From Zymoseptoria tritici IPO323 (lineage: Eukaryota; Ascomycota; Dothideomycetes; Mycosphaerellales; Mycosphaerellaceae), in NCBI RefSeq assembly GCF_000219625.1, contig NC_018203.1:1-64000 (forward strand): a stretch of DNA of 64,000 nucleotides, in the 5' to 3' direction. This document shows, in pieces, positions 9,776 through 20,140 of this stretch. The position numbers and the translations under genes were made by a program. The notes under the pieces were generated by a model. That model saw only the letters and a program-made list of their open reading frames with translations, was not told where the DNA came from and did no database searches. Position 1 is the stretch's first letter, and the number at the start of each line of letters is the position of its first letter.

Positions 9776-11509
9776 ATGTTATCCAAACCGTCGACGAGCG
9801 CGGTACGGCCCTAGGAAGGTCTGACGGCCTTTGTAGACGCCCTCTGGGAGCTCTATAAGGGCGTTATCCCGTGCAGCGGCGAGATCGACTACTTTAGCGT
9901 CCTAAGGAACAAGACCGGACATCCCGACACGGAAGGACGATACTACCGCACCTTCGAGTGCAAGAAGTGTCGTACGAACAAAAGGCGTACCGTCAAGGCG
10001 TAGATTAAGAGCGTCACTGTAGAAATCGGCCGGTCGAGACTTATACTTGTGGCGTAAACGATCCTAGACTAGCTTCGTAACTGTAGTAAGGATACGGCCT
10101 AGCTCGTTGCCTGGATTGAAGATCGACTGGAGGAGCCGGTAACCGCGCCGGCGAAGCGAGCACTCGAGTCCGAGTCTTCGATCGAGATAGCGTCCGCGGA
10201 TTGTTAGTTAAGGAAGACGATCCGGCGTAAGGAGGACGTGTTCCTAGATATTGTCTCCACGGATCTTCCTTCTACGAGCATCCCTTCGACAAAGATTCCG
10301 TCGACGAATCTTCCTTCTACGGACATTCCTTCTACGGACATTCCTTCCACGGACATTCCTTCCACGGACATTCCTTCCACGGACATTCCTTCTACGGACA
10401 TTCCTTCTACGAGGCTCCCTACCGACATCCCTTTAACTAGGCTGCCTTCGATCGACATCCCCTCAACGATCCCTACCGTCCTCGTCCTAGAGACCGACCC
10501 TGCCGCGATTCTAGTCGACCCTATACTGAAGCCTATCGTACAGATACCCTTCTTTTAGAAATACGCCGAGGCCTGCCTGATCCGCGCAGCGAAGGAGACG
10601 AAGCAATTAGTTGACCGCCTCCTATATACCCTAGGCGAAGGTCCTCCTCATCGCTCGGACGAAGGTCCTCCTTATTGCTCGAGTGAAGATCCTCCGGACC
10701 CTCCTGGACCTAAAGACGGTGCGAGCGAGCACCGGAAGGAATCGAGACCTACTACGAACGGAGCCCTACCGCCTAGCCGGAACGACGCGCGAGTAGAGTC
10801 GATCGAGGAGAGACAGCGGAGGAAGAGTCTTCTACACTGTTCCGTCGAGGAGAAGCGTAGAGGGAAGAGTGTTCCTCCCGAGGTACGACCCTACGACCTC
10901 TTTCCTAGTAAGGACTACGACCTTCTCTCACCCTTTTCTACGGCATCCGTCCCTCCTCCCCTTATGCCCTCTCCGGATACGCCCTCTCCCGCAAAGGCGA
11001 AGGAGCTTACTCCCTTTCCGTTCTCTTCGTCGGGACGGTAGAGGCTATAGATCGCGGACCTAGCCGCGCGTACCGAACTAGTAACGCCCTCCCCGAAAGC
11101 GAAGACCTTCCAGATTCTCTCTGCGGAGCCGAAGCCACGAACGAAACTAACCTCTCCTTTAGTAGACTGTAAGCGGAAACCACTCTAACCCCGCTCTGTA
11201 AACCTTCCCGGGAGATCGTCTACGGATTAGGTCCGCGAGTTCGTCGATCGCTATCGAGAAGCTAATAACAAATTCAAAAGGCGAGTAGTGTAGTAGAAGG
11301 CAAAGAGTGCCGGCGTCTTCGACGAGTTTAAAGCCGAGCTGATACAGCAGGGGCTAGAAGAGGAGCCGGCGGGACGGGAGGATAGCCTAGGCTCGAAGAG
11401 AGAGACTTAAGGAGCATCCTCTAAGAGAGAGAGTCGAGAGGCATCCGGGGGAGGCGAGTCCTCTCGCGGGTCGCGAGACCAGGAGGAATGCTAGGATTGG
11501 ATGTATTAA
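9776..11509 (+). pseudogene. LINE ORF1 protein, copy 1
   Basis: The frame starts at ATG 9,776 and ends near 11,494-11,509, just overlapping ORF2 in the +1 phase. Several TAG/TAA codons fit RIP of Trp or Gln. The N-terminal 90 residues hold a CKKC pair (in ECKKCRTNKRR) that could be half of a zinc site. Around residues 160-230 is a Pro-Ser-Thr-Asp-Ile pentapeptide repeat, followed by Pro/Ser-rich linkers and a basic C-terminal region. LINE ORF1 proteins usually bind RNA; that role is inferred from position, since no RRM or CCHC array is visible. The true start may be further upstream. Confidence 0.6.
10260..10460 (+). repeat. 15-bp repeat in ORF1, copy 1
   Basis: Fifteen-base units encode a Pro-Ser-Thr-x-x pentapeptide, mostly PSTDI. 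Copy 1 has several more identical units than copy 2 (18,950-19,110), showing in-frame length change after duplication. Confidence 0.85.
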
Positions 11510-14500
11510 CATCCGGGGCTTAGGGGATAATAGGTGGCCGATCCTAGCGGCGCTAATTAACGACGACGTCCTCGACTACCTCTTTATCGTCGAGACCTAG
11601 TTCGTCGAGCATAAGAAGCGCCGAGCGGATTACTGCGTAATTGCGACCATGGTAAAGCCCGATACAGTGCCGAGAAAGGGTCGCTTGGGCTATAGGATTC
11701 TAGTAATAGGGACGGTACGCGCGCGAAGTTGGCTCACTGGCGAGGCGCAGATTATTAGGACGGATGCCATAACCCTGCCGACGGACTGGGGAACGATTAG
11801 CGGAGTCTACTTTCCCCCAAGCGGAAGCTAGATAAGGTCCGGTCTACGCTCGAGGCGGTTGCCGGCTCTAATGTCGTTCTCGGAGATATTAACGTCCGCT
11901 TTAGTAAGATGTCTCTCTAGAGCGGGAAGGCGTCGCCGCTTCCGAGACGGAAGGTCGTCTCGCGATAGATCGAGGACTCCGCGATAACCCATCTGAAGCC
12001 GATCTAGGAGCCGATCATGATTACGGACGCCGTATACGAGAAACAACTGACGACTAACTACTACTTTGTCCGCCAGACGCTACCGTATGCGACGCTAGCT
12101 CTACCGCGACCGACGGAGAAGATAAATACCGACCATGTCTACTGGCTCTACCTCCAGCTGGACCCGACTACGGGTACTCCGGGTAGATTAGCCGTGCCGT
12201 ATCAACTTCGACGCTATGCGATAAGCCGGCTGAACAACGACGATACGGCGCAGGCGCTCTACTTTGGCTAGGAGAGAAGGGCGCGGCATCGACGGCATCT
12301 ATACTATATGAGCGCCGATGTAGACAAGCAGAATGCGGAAATCGTATCGCTCTGCCAGTAGGTAAGCGAAGCCGTGCTAGGACTCGCCTCTACGCGTCGT
12401 CGAAATCGTCCTCTAGGTAGACGAAAGGCGGAGGATATAAGTGACGGAGGCGGAGAGAAGAAGAATAGAGGCGGAGAGAAGAAGGATCGAGACGGAGAGA
12501 AGAAGGATAGAGGCGGAGAGAAGAAGGATCGAGAGGGAGAGAAGAAGGATCGAGAAGGAGAGAAGAAGGATCGAGAGGGAGAGAAGAAGGATTAAGAGGG
12601 AGAGAAGAAGAATAGAGGTAGAGAGAAGAACGACGGGCCTCGAAAGGCAATAACAGACCCGAAGCGAAAGCAAGCCGAAGATAATGACGACGCCGCTTGC
12701 AAGCCAAAGCCGCTACGCCGCCGTGGTAAGAAGAAGAAGGACTAGCGTCTTAAGGCGATGGCGAAGCCGAATCCGGACGCCGATAGCGGGACGCTCGAGA
12801 CGGTCCGTCTCTATAAGAGAGCGTAGCGCCGCGCGAACGAGAACACACTACTAGTGCCGACCCCGGCGGGGAAGGCGAGAGGGATAACGGCAATCGACGA
12901 GGTAACAGAGGGATTTGCCAATCGATTCGTCTCGACGGCGACCCTCCTGGTACGGGAGATGTTTCCTATCGACGATCGATCCGCCTCGCTCTCCTTCTCG
13001 ATCGACGAGATAATACAGGAGCTTACCTACTAGGATGCTACGAAGGCCTACGGAAACGATAGGGTACATATCTGTCTTATGAAAACCCTCGCGACGACGA
13101 GCTTCCTCCGGATCCTGGCCGCCCTCTACAATTCCTATCTCCGGAATAGTAAGACGCTGCGGAGCTAGAACGAAACTGTCGTCTGTCTGGTCGTTAAGGA
13201 CAAGACCCGACAGGAGGATGGTATAATACCGGCGAAGGACGCCAACAACGTTCGTCCGATCTTACTAGTAACGATGTTTCGAAAGGTCTTCGAGCGCCTA
13301 CTCCTCCGGCGCTTTAATAGTAGGACATAGGCGAGGATGCATCCTAACCAGGCGGGATTTCGAAGTTACCACTCTACTATAACGAACGCTGCGGTCGTCC
13401 ACGCCCTCCTCGAATCGAGCCGGATTACATACGCTGTGTTCCTCGATTTTTAAGCCGCCTTTAACATCATAGATTATGTACTGCTCGCGGACGTTCTACG
13501 CCGGCGGAGATGTCCGGAGAATATGCTAGCTCTAATTGCGAGCCTCTACTTTTTCGACGTCTGGTCCTTTATCGTTTCGGATTATACGGCTTCTCGGTGG
13601 TTTCCGCGGACGAGGGGAGTTCTACAGGGCTTACCCCTCTCGCCCTATCTGTTTAACATCTTTATCGATAGCTTGCTCGAGGACTTAAATCGACCTAGGA
13701 TACTCGCCCTAGCCGGCTCTTCCGACGTGATGCCCGCGGCGCCGCCAATTCCTCGCGCGCTGTTCTTCGCCGATTATAGTGTTCTCCTCGCTAGCGACTT
13801 GGACGAGGTGCGGGTACTAATCCAGATCCTCGAGCGCTGGTCCTCCGCTAACCGCATCGCCCTAAACATTAAAAAATGCGCCTATCTAGCTCTAGCGTCT
13901 TCGTAGGAGGCGATCTACCTCTTTAGTGTAGAGGTACTGAGGAGAGAGGTATATACCTACTTCGGATTTCCCGTAACAGCGCGAGGGATTGACTTAAGGA
14001 GGCACCTTAAGAGCCGGCTCGAATAGGCCGGGAAACGAAGCGACTTCCTGACCCTCGACGCGGATAGTTAGGGCTTTACGCATCGCCTGCAAGTCTATTA
14101 GTAGTATCTCGCACCGATGTTCGAGTATGGCGCGCCTCTCCTCGCGGCGTTTGCCGAGAACTCTCCTAAGTTCTAGGACGAGACGACTAAGGACGTTGCG
14201 AAGCTGACAAAGTGGATCTCGGGTTATGCTTCTAACCCTTACTTTACTCGCAATCTCCTAGGAATCTCCGCCCTACCCTCGCGATTTAAAGCACTAAAAA
14301 CTAGCTTTTAGGTCGTAAAGAAGCACGCTCCGGAAGAAAGTCTACTACGGAAGTTGGGATTACTAATCTGGAAACCTAAAGCGTTCTTCCGGCGCTTGAC
14401 GGAGGACAAGCTCTACGAGAAGTACCGCAAGACACCCGAGTCCTGGCCTCGCGACCGAAGCCTTAGCGAAGACCGCCGTTCTGTCTAGCGGTTCCTGCGC

Positions 14501-14947
14501 TAGGAGAGAGAGGAAGATATGGCCAAAGAGGCTAAGAAGTGGAGCCTAACCCGGATTATACCGGAAGAAAGCCGCCTGAAGCGGGACTTACGAGGAGCCG
14601 ATTACTTTTTAAAGGCGCCGCGGTCCTTCTAGAAGCGCTTCCTCCAGTATCGGCGTAGAACCTTCTATACCTATGGTTTCTGCGTCTGTACTAGCAAATT
14701 CATCCGAGGATACGAGACTTGCTACTAGGAAAACAGGACGAGCTAGCTCTCGAGGAAGGAACGACGGGCGAAGCAGAAGATGCATAAGAAAATGGGCACT
14801 ACGAACACGAAGTTTACCGAGGTAGACTTCCTTCTAAATACAGGATGCTAGGAGCGAGCTAACAAGATCCTCGAGCGAATCTCGACGAAGATTACAAAGG
14901 AGGAAGCTACAAAGGAGGAAGCGGAGGAAGCGGCGGCACAGACCTAG
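11490..14947 (+). pseudogene. LINE ORF2: APE endonuclease and reverse transcriptase, copy 1
   Basis: It opens with INIRGLGD and LFIVET strings typical of APE-type (EEP) endonucleases and has LGDIN near 11,880. One C is missing in the C-run near 11,815 compared with copy 2, shifting the frame. A Glu/Lys repeat linker (about 12,455-12,620) precedes the reverse transcriptase, which shows NNVRPI, HPNQAGFR, FLDF-AAFN, GVLQGLPLSPYLFN and the catalytic box FADY where FADD is expected (near 13,770). The C-terminus has a CxC...C cluster like the knuckle of R1/Tad1-type LINEs; Tyr stands at the expected His, which copy 2 keeps. In-frame stops and the lost catalytic Asp show it is dead. No RNase H domain was seen. 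Family placement near Tad1/R1 is inferred. Confidence 0.85.
12455..12620 (+). repeat. 18-bp GEKKDR-type repeat in ORF2, copy 1
   Basis: Eighteen-base units encode Gly-Glu-Lys-Lys-Asp-Arg variants between endonuclease and reverse transcriptase. About nine to ten copies are present, against about four in copy 2 near 21,085. The linker is charged and probably helical. Confidence 0.85.
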
Positions 14948-14962
14948 TGCACACTGTCCTAA

Positions 14963-15212
14963 GTAGGATGTTAAAAGGCTCCGTCCGATAAGTAGGACGT
15001 TAAAAGGCTCCGTCCGATAAGTAGGACGTTAAAAGGCTCCGTCCGATAAGTAGGACGTAAAGTAGCTCCGTCCGATAAGTAGGACGTTAAAAGGCTCCGT
15101 CCGATGGGTAGGACGTAAAGTGGCTCCGTCCGATGGGTAGGACGTAAAGTGGCTCCGTCCGATGGGTAGGACGTAAAGTGGCTCCGTCCGATAGGTAGGA
15201 CGTAAAGTGGCT
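14963..15212 (+). repeat. 29-bp minisatellite after ORF2, copy 1
   Basis: About nine units of 29 bases, each with GTAGGACGT and GGCTCCGTCCGAT. Unit variants (AAGTAGG and GGGTAGG) alternate in runs. Copy 2 has about seven units at 23,487-23,690. Confidence 0.9.
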
Positions 15213-16135
15213 CCGTCGACCCGGGACGTAAAAGCGGAGATCATCCCTCGAGGATAAATTGGGCGTTTACCCTATCGAAAAGGAGTCTCTTCCCTCGAGA
15301 TAAAAGTAGGCGTCCGATTGGTAGGACGTTAAAAGGCCGCGCTGCGACGTGGGAGACGTAGGCGACTGGCGAGGCCCGGACTGGCTCCGCACCGGACAAT
15401 CAACTCTATCCGGAAGGCCTAGCGGTAGATGTGAGGCGTGTACCCTAGATCTGCGGCTGCTTCCTCTCAAAGCCGGGGAGCGGGAGGAAGAAAACTAGTA
15501 CCTCTGCAGAGCAGTAGGAGGCTTAGAGGAAAGCGAAGGCGACGGCGTAGTAGGGGAGAGGAGTGGACGACGACGATCGCTAGAGGAGGAATTCTAGCCG
15601 AAGGGAAGACGGCACTCCCCAAACCGTTCGGGAAGCACTTGTGGACTAGTGTGCAAGCGGCTCGATTAGAATCGAATGTCTCCGATAGTAGATACGCCAG
15701 ACGGAGGGAGGACAGAGCTCCACCGAACGGTCTTAAAGCAGGATGTTCCCCCTTAACGAGACGGGATTACAGTTTCGGGCGGATGAGGAGACGCACACCT
15801 TGTCCGTCACCTAGGAGGTTTAGAAACCTAAGGTACGATGGACGGTAAGCGATTGCCGGAGCAATATTATGCGTTAGGATGCGGACTAGCCTATCGGTAG
15901 TCTCTCTTTTTGGCGGTTTGGTCAACTCGGGAGATGATAAAAAGGACACCGTAAAACGTAGTTGGGCTTGGAGTAGCTGCGGTACCGTGCATCGCGAGGC
16001 GCTTTACGTGGGAGCGTAGGTCTGTTTCCTCCCCTCTAAAGACGGCCAAAAGAGCCGGGAGCAAGGGCTTGGATAGGGCTTCAGTTCAGATTAGGTGCAA
16101 AGGTAGACTAGCCTATATAAACAAGTACAATGAAC
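15213..16135 (+). other. LINE copy 1 3' region
   Basis: About 0.9 kb conserved in copy 2. A plus-strand frame at 15,438-15,848 is not kept intact in copy 2, so I treat the stretch as 3' untranslated region. It ends GTACAATGAACC directly before the telomeric repeats, the same end as copy 2, which defines the element's 3' end precisely. Confidence 0.7.
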
Positions 16136-16152
16136 CCCTAACCCTAACCCTA
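16136..16152 (+). repeat. Interstitial telomere tract between LINE copies
   Basis: About 2.8 units of CCCTAA lie exactly between the 3' end of copy 1 and the 5' end of copy 2, in the same orientation as the terminal telomere. Confidence 0.95.
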
Positions 16153-16440
16153 CGATATCGAAGATTGAAAACGGACAATTCTTCTTGTCATGACCCGCAC
16201 TCGGAGCTTGTATTAGTTTCGAAAGAACCCGTCGTGAGGTTAAGAAGTTGGGTTCTAAAAGTATACGACGAGCCTCGAATTCGTCTGTTCGCCCCGACTA
16301 GTCGGCAGACCCTCAAGAAGGATTTTCGATGGTTAAGAGGAAGCGCGAAGGAGACGAGGTCCAGCGAGTTGTCGAAAGAGCCCTGCTCCAGACCCGTCCG
16401 GCTCCTCTAATTAGTCGACCGCAAACTCTAAGCCCCACGC

Positions 16441-16458
16441 CTTAGTTAATTAACTAAG
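16441..16458. promoter_or_regulatory. 18-bp palindrome, LINE copy 2
   Basis: CTTAGTTAATTAACTAAG is a perfect palindrome with both arms changed relative to the units of copy 1. It lies at the equivalent position of the 5' unit. Confidence 0.45.
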
Positions 16459-16702
16459 GAGGGTCCGTGTCCGGTCGCTGGGACCAATTGGTGTACTACT
16501 GAACTTCCCGCTAAGACTCCTCCCTCTCTACTACAACCTCGCCGTCCCCTCCGCTAGGATTGCCTCTATAGCCTATACTGCGAACTGCTCTACCTCCTCC
16601 GCCTAAACGCGGATTGTATCGCTTTCCGGAGCTATAGCTAAAGTCTACCCTTCTCACGATATAGACGATGCTAGGGCAGGCCGGCTACGGATTATAGGTG
16701 TA

Positions 16703-16905
16703 GGCGGATTTCTCGCTTAATACCGGGATGGGCGGATTTCCAGCCCACCTTGCCGCTAGGCGGATTTCTCGCCTAATGCTGGGATAGGTGGATTTCTAGC
16801 CTACCTTGCTGCTGGGCGGATTTCTCGCCCAATGCCGGGATAGGCGGATTTCCAGCCCACCTTGCCGCTAGGCGGATTTTCCGCCCAATGCCGGGATAGG
16901 CGGCC
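16703..16905 (+). repeat. 28/56-bp minisatellite block 1, copy 2
   Basis: About three to four composite GGCGGATTT units, far fewer than the ten at the same place in copy 1. Confidence 0.9.
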
Positions 16906-17150
16906 TCCGCCTAAAAGCAAAACGGAAACTTCCAAGAATTATAGCTTTCTGCTTTTACCTCTCGTATCTCGCGCACATAGCTAATTTCAAAGATTCTAAG
17001 AACACGGAGAGTAACTCTAGTATAAGAAGTTCCTTTCTATGTGTCTATATTTAATTTAAGATCGTTGTTGTAGTATCAAAAAAGGTCGAGAAACTTAAGG
17101 TGTCGCTGCTAGACTATGTGTCGGAATTTCCGTTTTGGCTTCCACACCTT

Positions 17151-17432
17151 GGGCGGATTTCCAGCCCACCTTGCCGCTAGGCGGATTTCTCGCCTAATGC
17201 CGGGATAGGTGGATTTCCAGCCCACCTTGCCGCTGGGCGGATTTCTCGCCTAATGCCGGGATGGGTGGATTTCTAGCCCACCTTGCCGCTGGGCGGATTT
17301 CTCGCCTAATGCCGGGATGGGCGGATTTCCAGCCCACCTTGCCGCTGGGCGGATTTCTCGCCTAATGCCGGGATGGGTAGATTTCCAGCCTATCTTGCCG
17401 CTGGGCGGATTTCTCGCCTAATGCTAGGATAG
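17151..17432 (+). repeat. 28/56-bp minisatellite block 2, copy 2
   Basis: About five composite units, against about two in copy 1. Confidence 0.9.
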
Positions 17433-18466
17433 GCGGAGAGCTGACCTAGCAGCCGAACACGTAAGCGGCTTACACCTCCTGCTCGACGCTTAAGAACAGC
17501 CACCGCAGAAACCTCTACGGACATAGAAGTCCCACGATATAAGAGCCTACGACGCTAGCGCTACTACGTGCAGCTTTGTTACGCTTTCCACCGGGTGCCC
17601 GATAAGGAGGGGGTAGTGCTAAATGTAGGCAGGAATTACTACGACAGGAGAGCACTACACTACGTCGTCGAGCTCCTCGTTAGCAAAAATACGCGGATAG
17701 CGAGTCTAACGTAGATTCAACGGCCTACAGAGGACGGCTCGGGCACGAGAACGGCACGAGGGAGAATAGATTAACGAGAGTAGGGCGGAGGAGGAGGAGG
17801 GAGAAGACGTAGACATAGGAGATTCGAAAGCGAGACGGTAAGGCAACAGACGAGACCGGAGACGAGCTAGGCGAAGGGAGAGGAAGACGGGAGGATGAAG
17901 AGGACATAGGCCTAGTAGGACGGGATAGCATCGAGATAAGGACAATGTAATGATGCCTAGAGAGGACGATATAACGATGCCGGGGACAGCCCATTCTCGG
18001 ACTAAGGAGTGGAGGAAGAGACGACGAGCAGGACGAGTAAGTACAGAGGGGAGGGTAGCCCTTTATACTACTACCTCGTCGAGTGTAACGATTCTAATTA
18101 AGCCGTGGACCCTAGTAGACGGCGAGATAAGAGGATAGCTATCGACAATAACTATCGACGATCGTAAGGCTAACCCTACTCGTAATTATAAGAAGGACGA
18201 CCACACCCCGGCCCTATAAGAGCCGGATGTGTTCCCTCCTCTCTAGAGCCTCGCTACTATCCGTTTACGCTCTTAGCCTCGGTTTTCCTCTACAGTAGAG
18301 ACTTCGAACTATCCGTAAGCACTCTCTACCTAGGTTGCCCTCTCCTTCGAGTGCCTCCTACTACCGATCCCGACTCGTTACTTCGCCGACCTCTCCTTCG
18401 ACGTTCCTCGTAGCTTCCTCCTCCCCTCTACCCTCGGCGTCGCCCTCTCTGCCCTCTAACCCTCGG

Positions 18467-20140
18467 ATGTTATCTAAACCGTCGACGAGCGCGGTACGGC
18501 CCTAGGAAGGTCTGACGGCCTTTGCGGACGCCCTCTAGGAGCTCTACAAGGGCATTATCCCGTGCGGCGGCGAGATCGACTACTTTAGCGTCCTAAGGAA
18601 CAAGACCGGACATCCCGACACGGAAGGACAATACTACCGCACCTTCGAGTACAAGAAGTATCGTACGAACAAAAGGCGTACTATCAAGGCGTAGATTAAG
18701 AGCGTCACTGCGGAAATCGGCCGGTCGAGACTTATACTTATAGCGCAAACGATCCTAGACCAGCTTCGTAACTATAGTAAGGATACGGCCTAGCTCGTTG
18801 CCTGGATTGAAGATCGACTAGAGGAGCCGGTAACCGCGCCGGCGAAGCGAGCACTTAAGTCCGAGTCTTCGATCAAGACGGCGTCCGCGGATTGTCGGTT
18901 AAGGAAGACGATCCGGCGTAAGGAGGACGTGTTCCTAGATATTCCCTCTACGGATCTTCCTTCTACGAGCATCCCTTCGACGAAGATTCCGTCGACGAAT
19001 CTTCCTTCCATAGACATTCCGTCTACGGACATTCCTTCTACGAGGCTCCCTACTAATATCCCTTTAACTAGGCTGCCTTCGATCGATATCCCCTTAACGA
19101 TCCCTACCGTCCTCGTCCCGGAGACCGACCCTGCTACGATTCCAGTTAACCCTGTACCGAAGCCTATTGTACGGATACCCTTCTTTTAGAAATACGCCGA
19201 GGCCTGCCTGATCCGCGCGGCGAAGGAGACGAAGCGATTGGTTGACCGCCTCCTATACACCCTAGGCGAAGGTCCTCCTTATCGCTCAGACGAAGGTCCT
19301 CCTTATTGCTCGAGTAAAGATCCTCCGGACCCTCCTAGACCTAAAGACGGCGCGAGCGAGCACTAGAAGGAATCGAGACCCGCTACGAACGGAGCCCCAC
19401 CGCCTGGCCAGAATAACGCGTAAGCGGAGTCGATCGAGGAGAGACGGCGGAGGAAGAGTCTTCCGTACTGTTCCGTCGAGGAGAAGCGCAGAGGGAAGAG
19501 TGTTCCTCCTAAGGTACGACCCTACGACCTCTTTCCTAGTAAGGACTACGACCTTCTCTTGCCCTTTTCTACAGCATCCGTCCCTCCTCCCCTCGTGCCC
19601 TCTCCGGATACGCCCTCTCCCGCAAAGGCGAAGGAGCTTACTCCCTTTCTATTCTCTTCGTCGGGACGGTAGAGGCCGTAGATCGCGGACCTAGCCGCGC
19701 GTGCCGAACTAGTAACGCCCTCCCCGAAAGCGAAGACCTTCCGGATTCTCTCTGCGGAGCCGAAGCTATAAACAAAACCGACCTCTCCTTTAGCGGACCG
19801 TAAGCGGAAACCACTCTAACCCCGCTTTGTAAACCTTCCCGGGAGATCGTCTACGGATTAGGTCCGCGAGTTCGTCGATCGCTATTAAGAAGCCGATAAC
19901 AAATTCAAAAGGCAAGTAGTGCGGCAGAAGGCGAAGAGTACCAGCATCTTCGACGAGTTCAAAGCCGAGCTGATACGGCAGGGGCTAGAAGAGGAGCCGG
20001 CGGGACAGGAGGATGGCCCAGGCTCGAAGAGAGAGACTTAAGGAGCATCCTCTAAGAGAGAGAGTCGAGAGGCATCCGGGAGAGGCAAGTCCTCTCGCGG
20101 GTCGCGAGACTAGGAGGAATGCTAGGATTAGATGTATTAA
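18467..20140 (+). pseudogene. LINE ORF1 protein, copy 2
   Basis: Same architecture as ORF1 of copy 1, with fewer pentapeptide repeats. Both cysteines of the CKKC pair are changed to Tyr (TGC/TGT to TAC/TAT type), a transition expected from RIP. Stops at Trp and Gln positions are present. The frame ends within about 20 bases of the ORF2 start, in a different phase. Confidence 0.6.

Larger units (their letters stand above)
7292..16135 (+). mobile_element. Telomere-associated LINE, copy 1 (distal)
   Basis: An 8.8-kb non-LTR retrotransposon remnant on plus. Order: 5' region with 28/56-bp minisatellites, ORF1 (about 9,776), ORF2 with endonuclease and reverse transcriptase (about 11,490-14,947), a 29-bp minisatellite, a 3' region, then CCCTAA repeat. 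The start given is where homology to copy 2 begins; further 5' units continue left to 6,299, so this copy is longer at its 5' end. No LTRs are present. Insertion within telomeric repeat, tandem head-to-tail order and uniform orientation all point to telomere targeting, as in silkworm TRAS/SART and Magnaporthe MoTeR elements. The APE-type endonuclease differs from MoTeR as I know it. Stops from RIP make it inactive. Confidence 0.9.

Noticed and set aside
10204..10458. Minus-strand frame with repeated MSVEG
   Set aside because: A shadow of the ORF1 pentapeptide repeat.
12390..12707. Minus-strand Leu/Ser-rich repeat frame
   Set aside because: A shadow of the 18-bp GEKKDR-type repeat in ORF2.
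15438..15848. 136-codon plus-strand frame in the LINE 3' region
   Set aside because: Not kept open in copy 2 and without recognisable features; treated as untranslated region.
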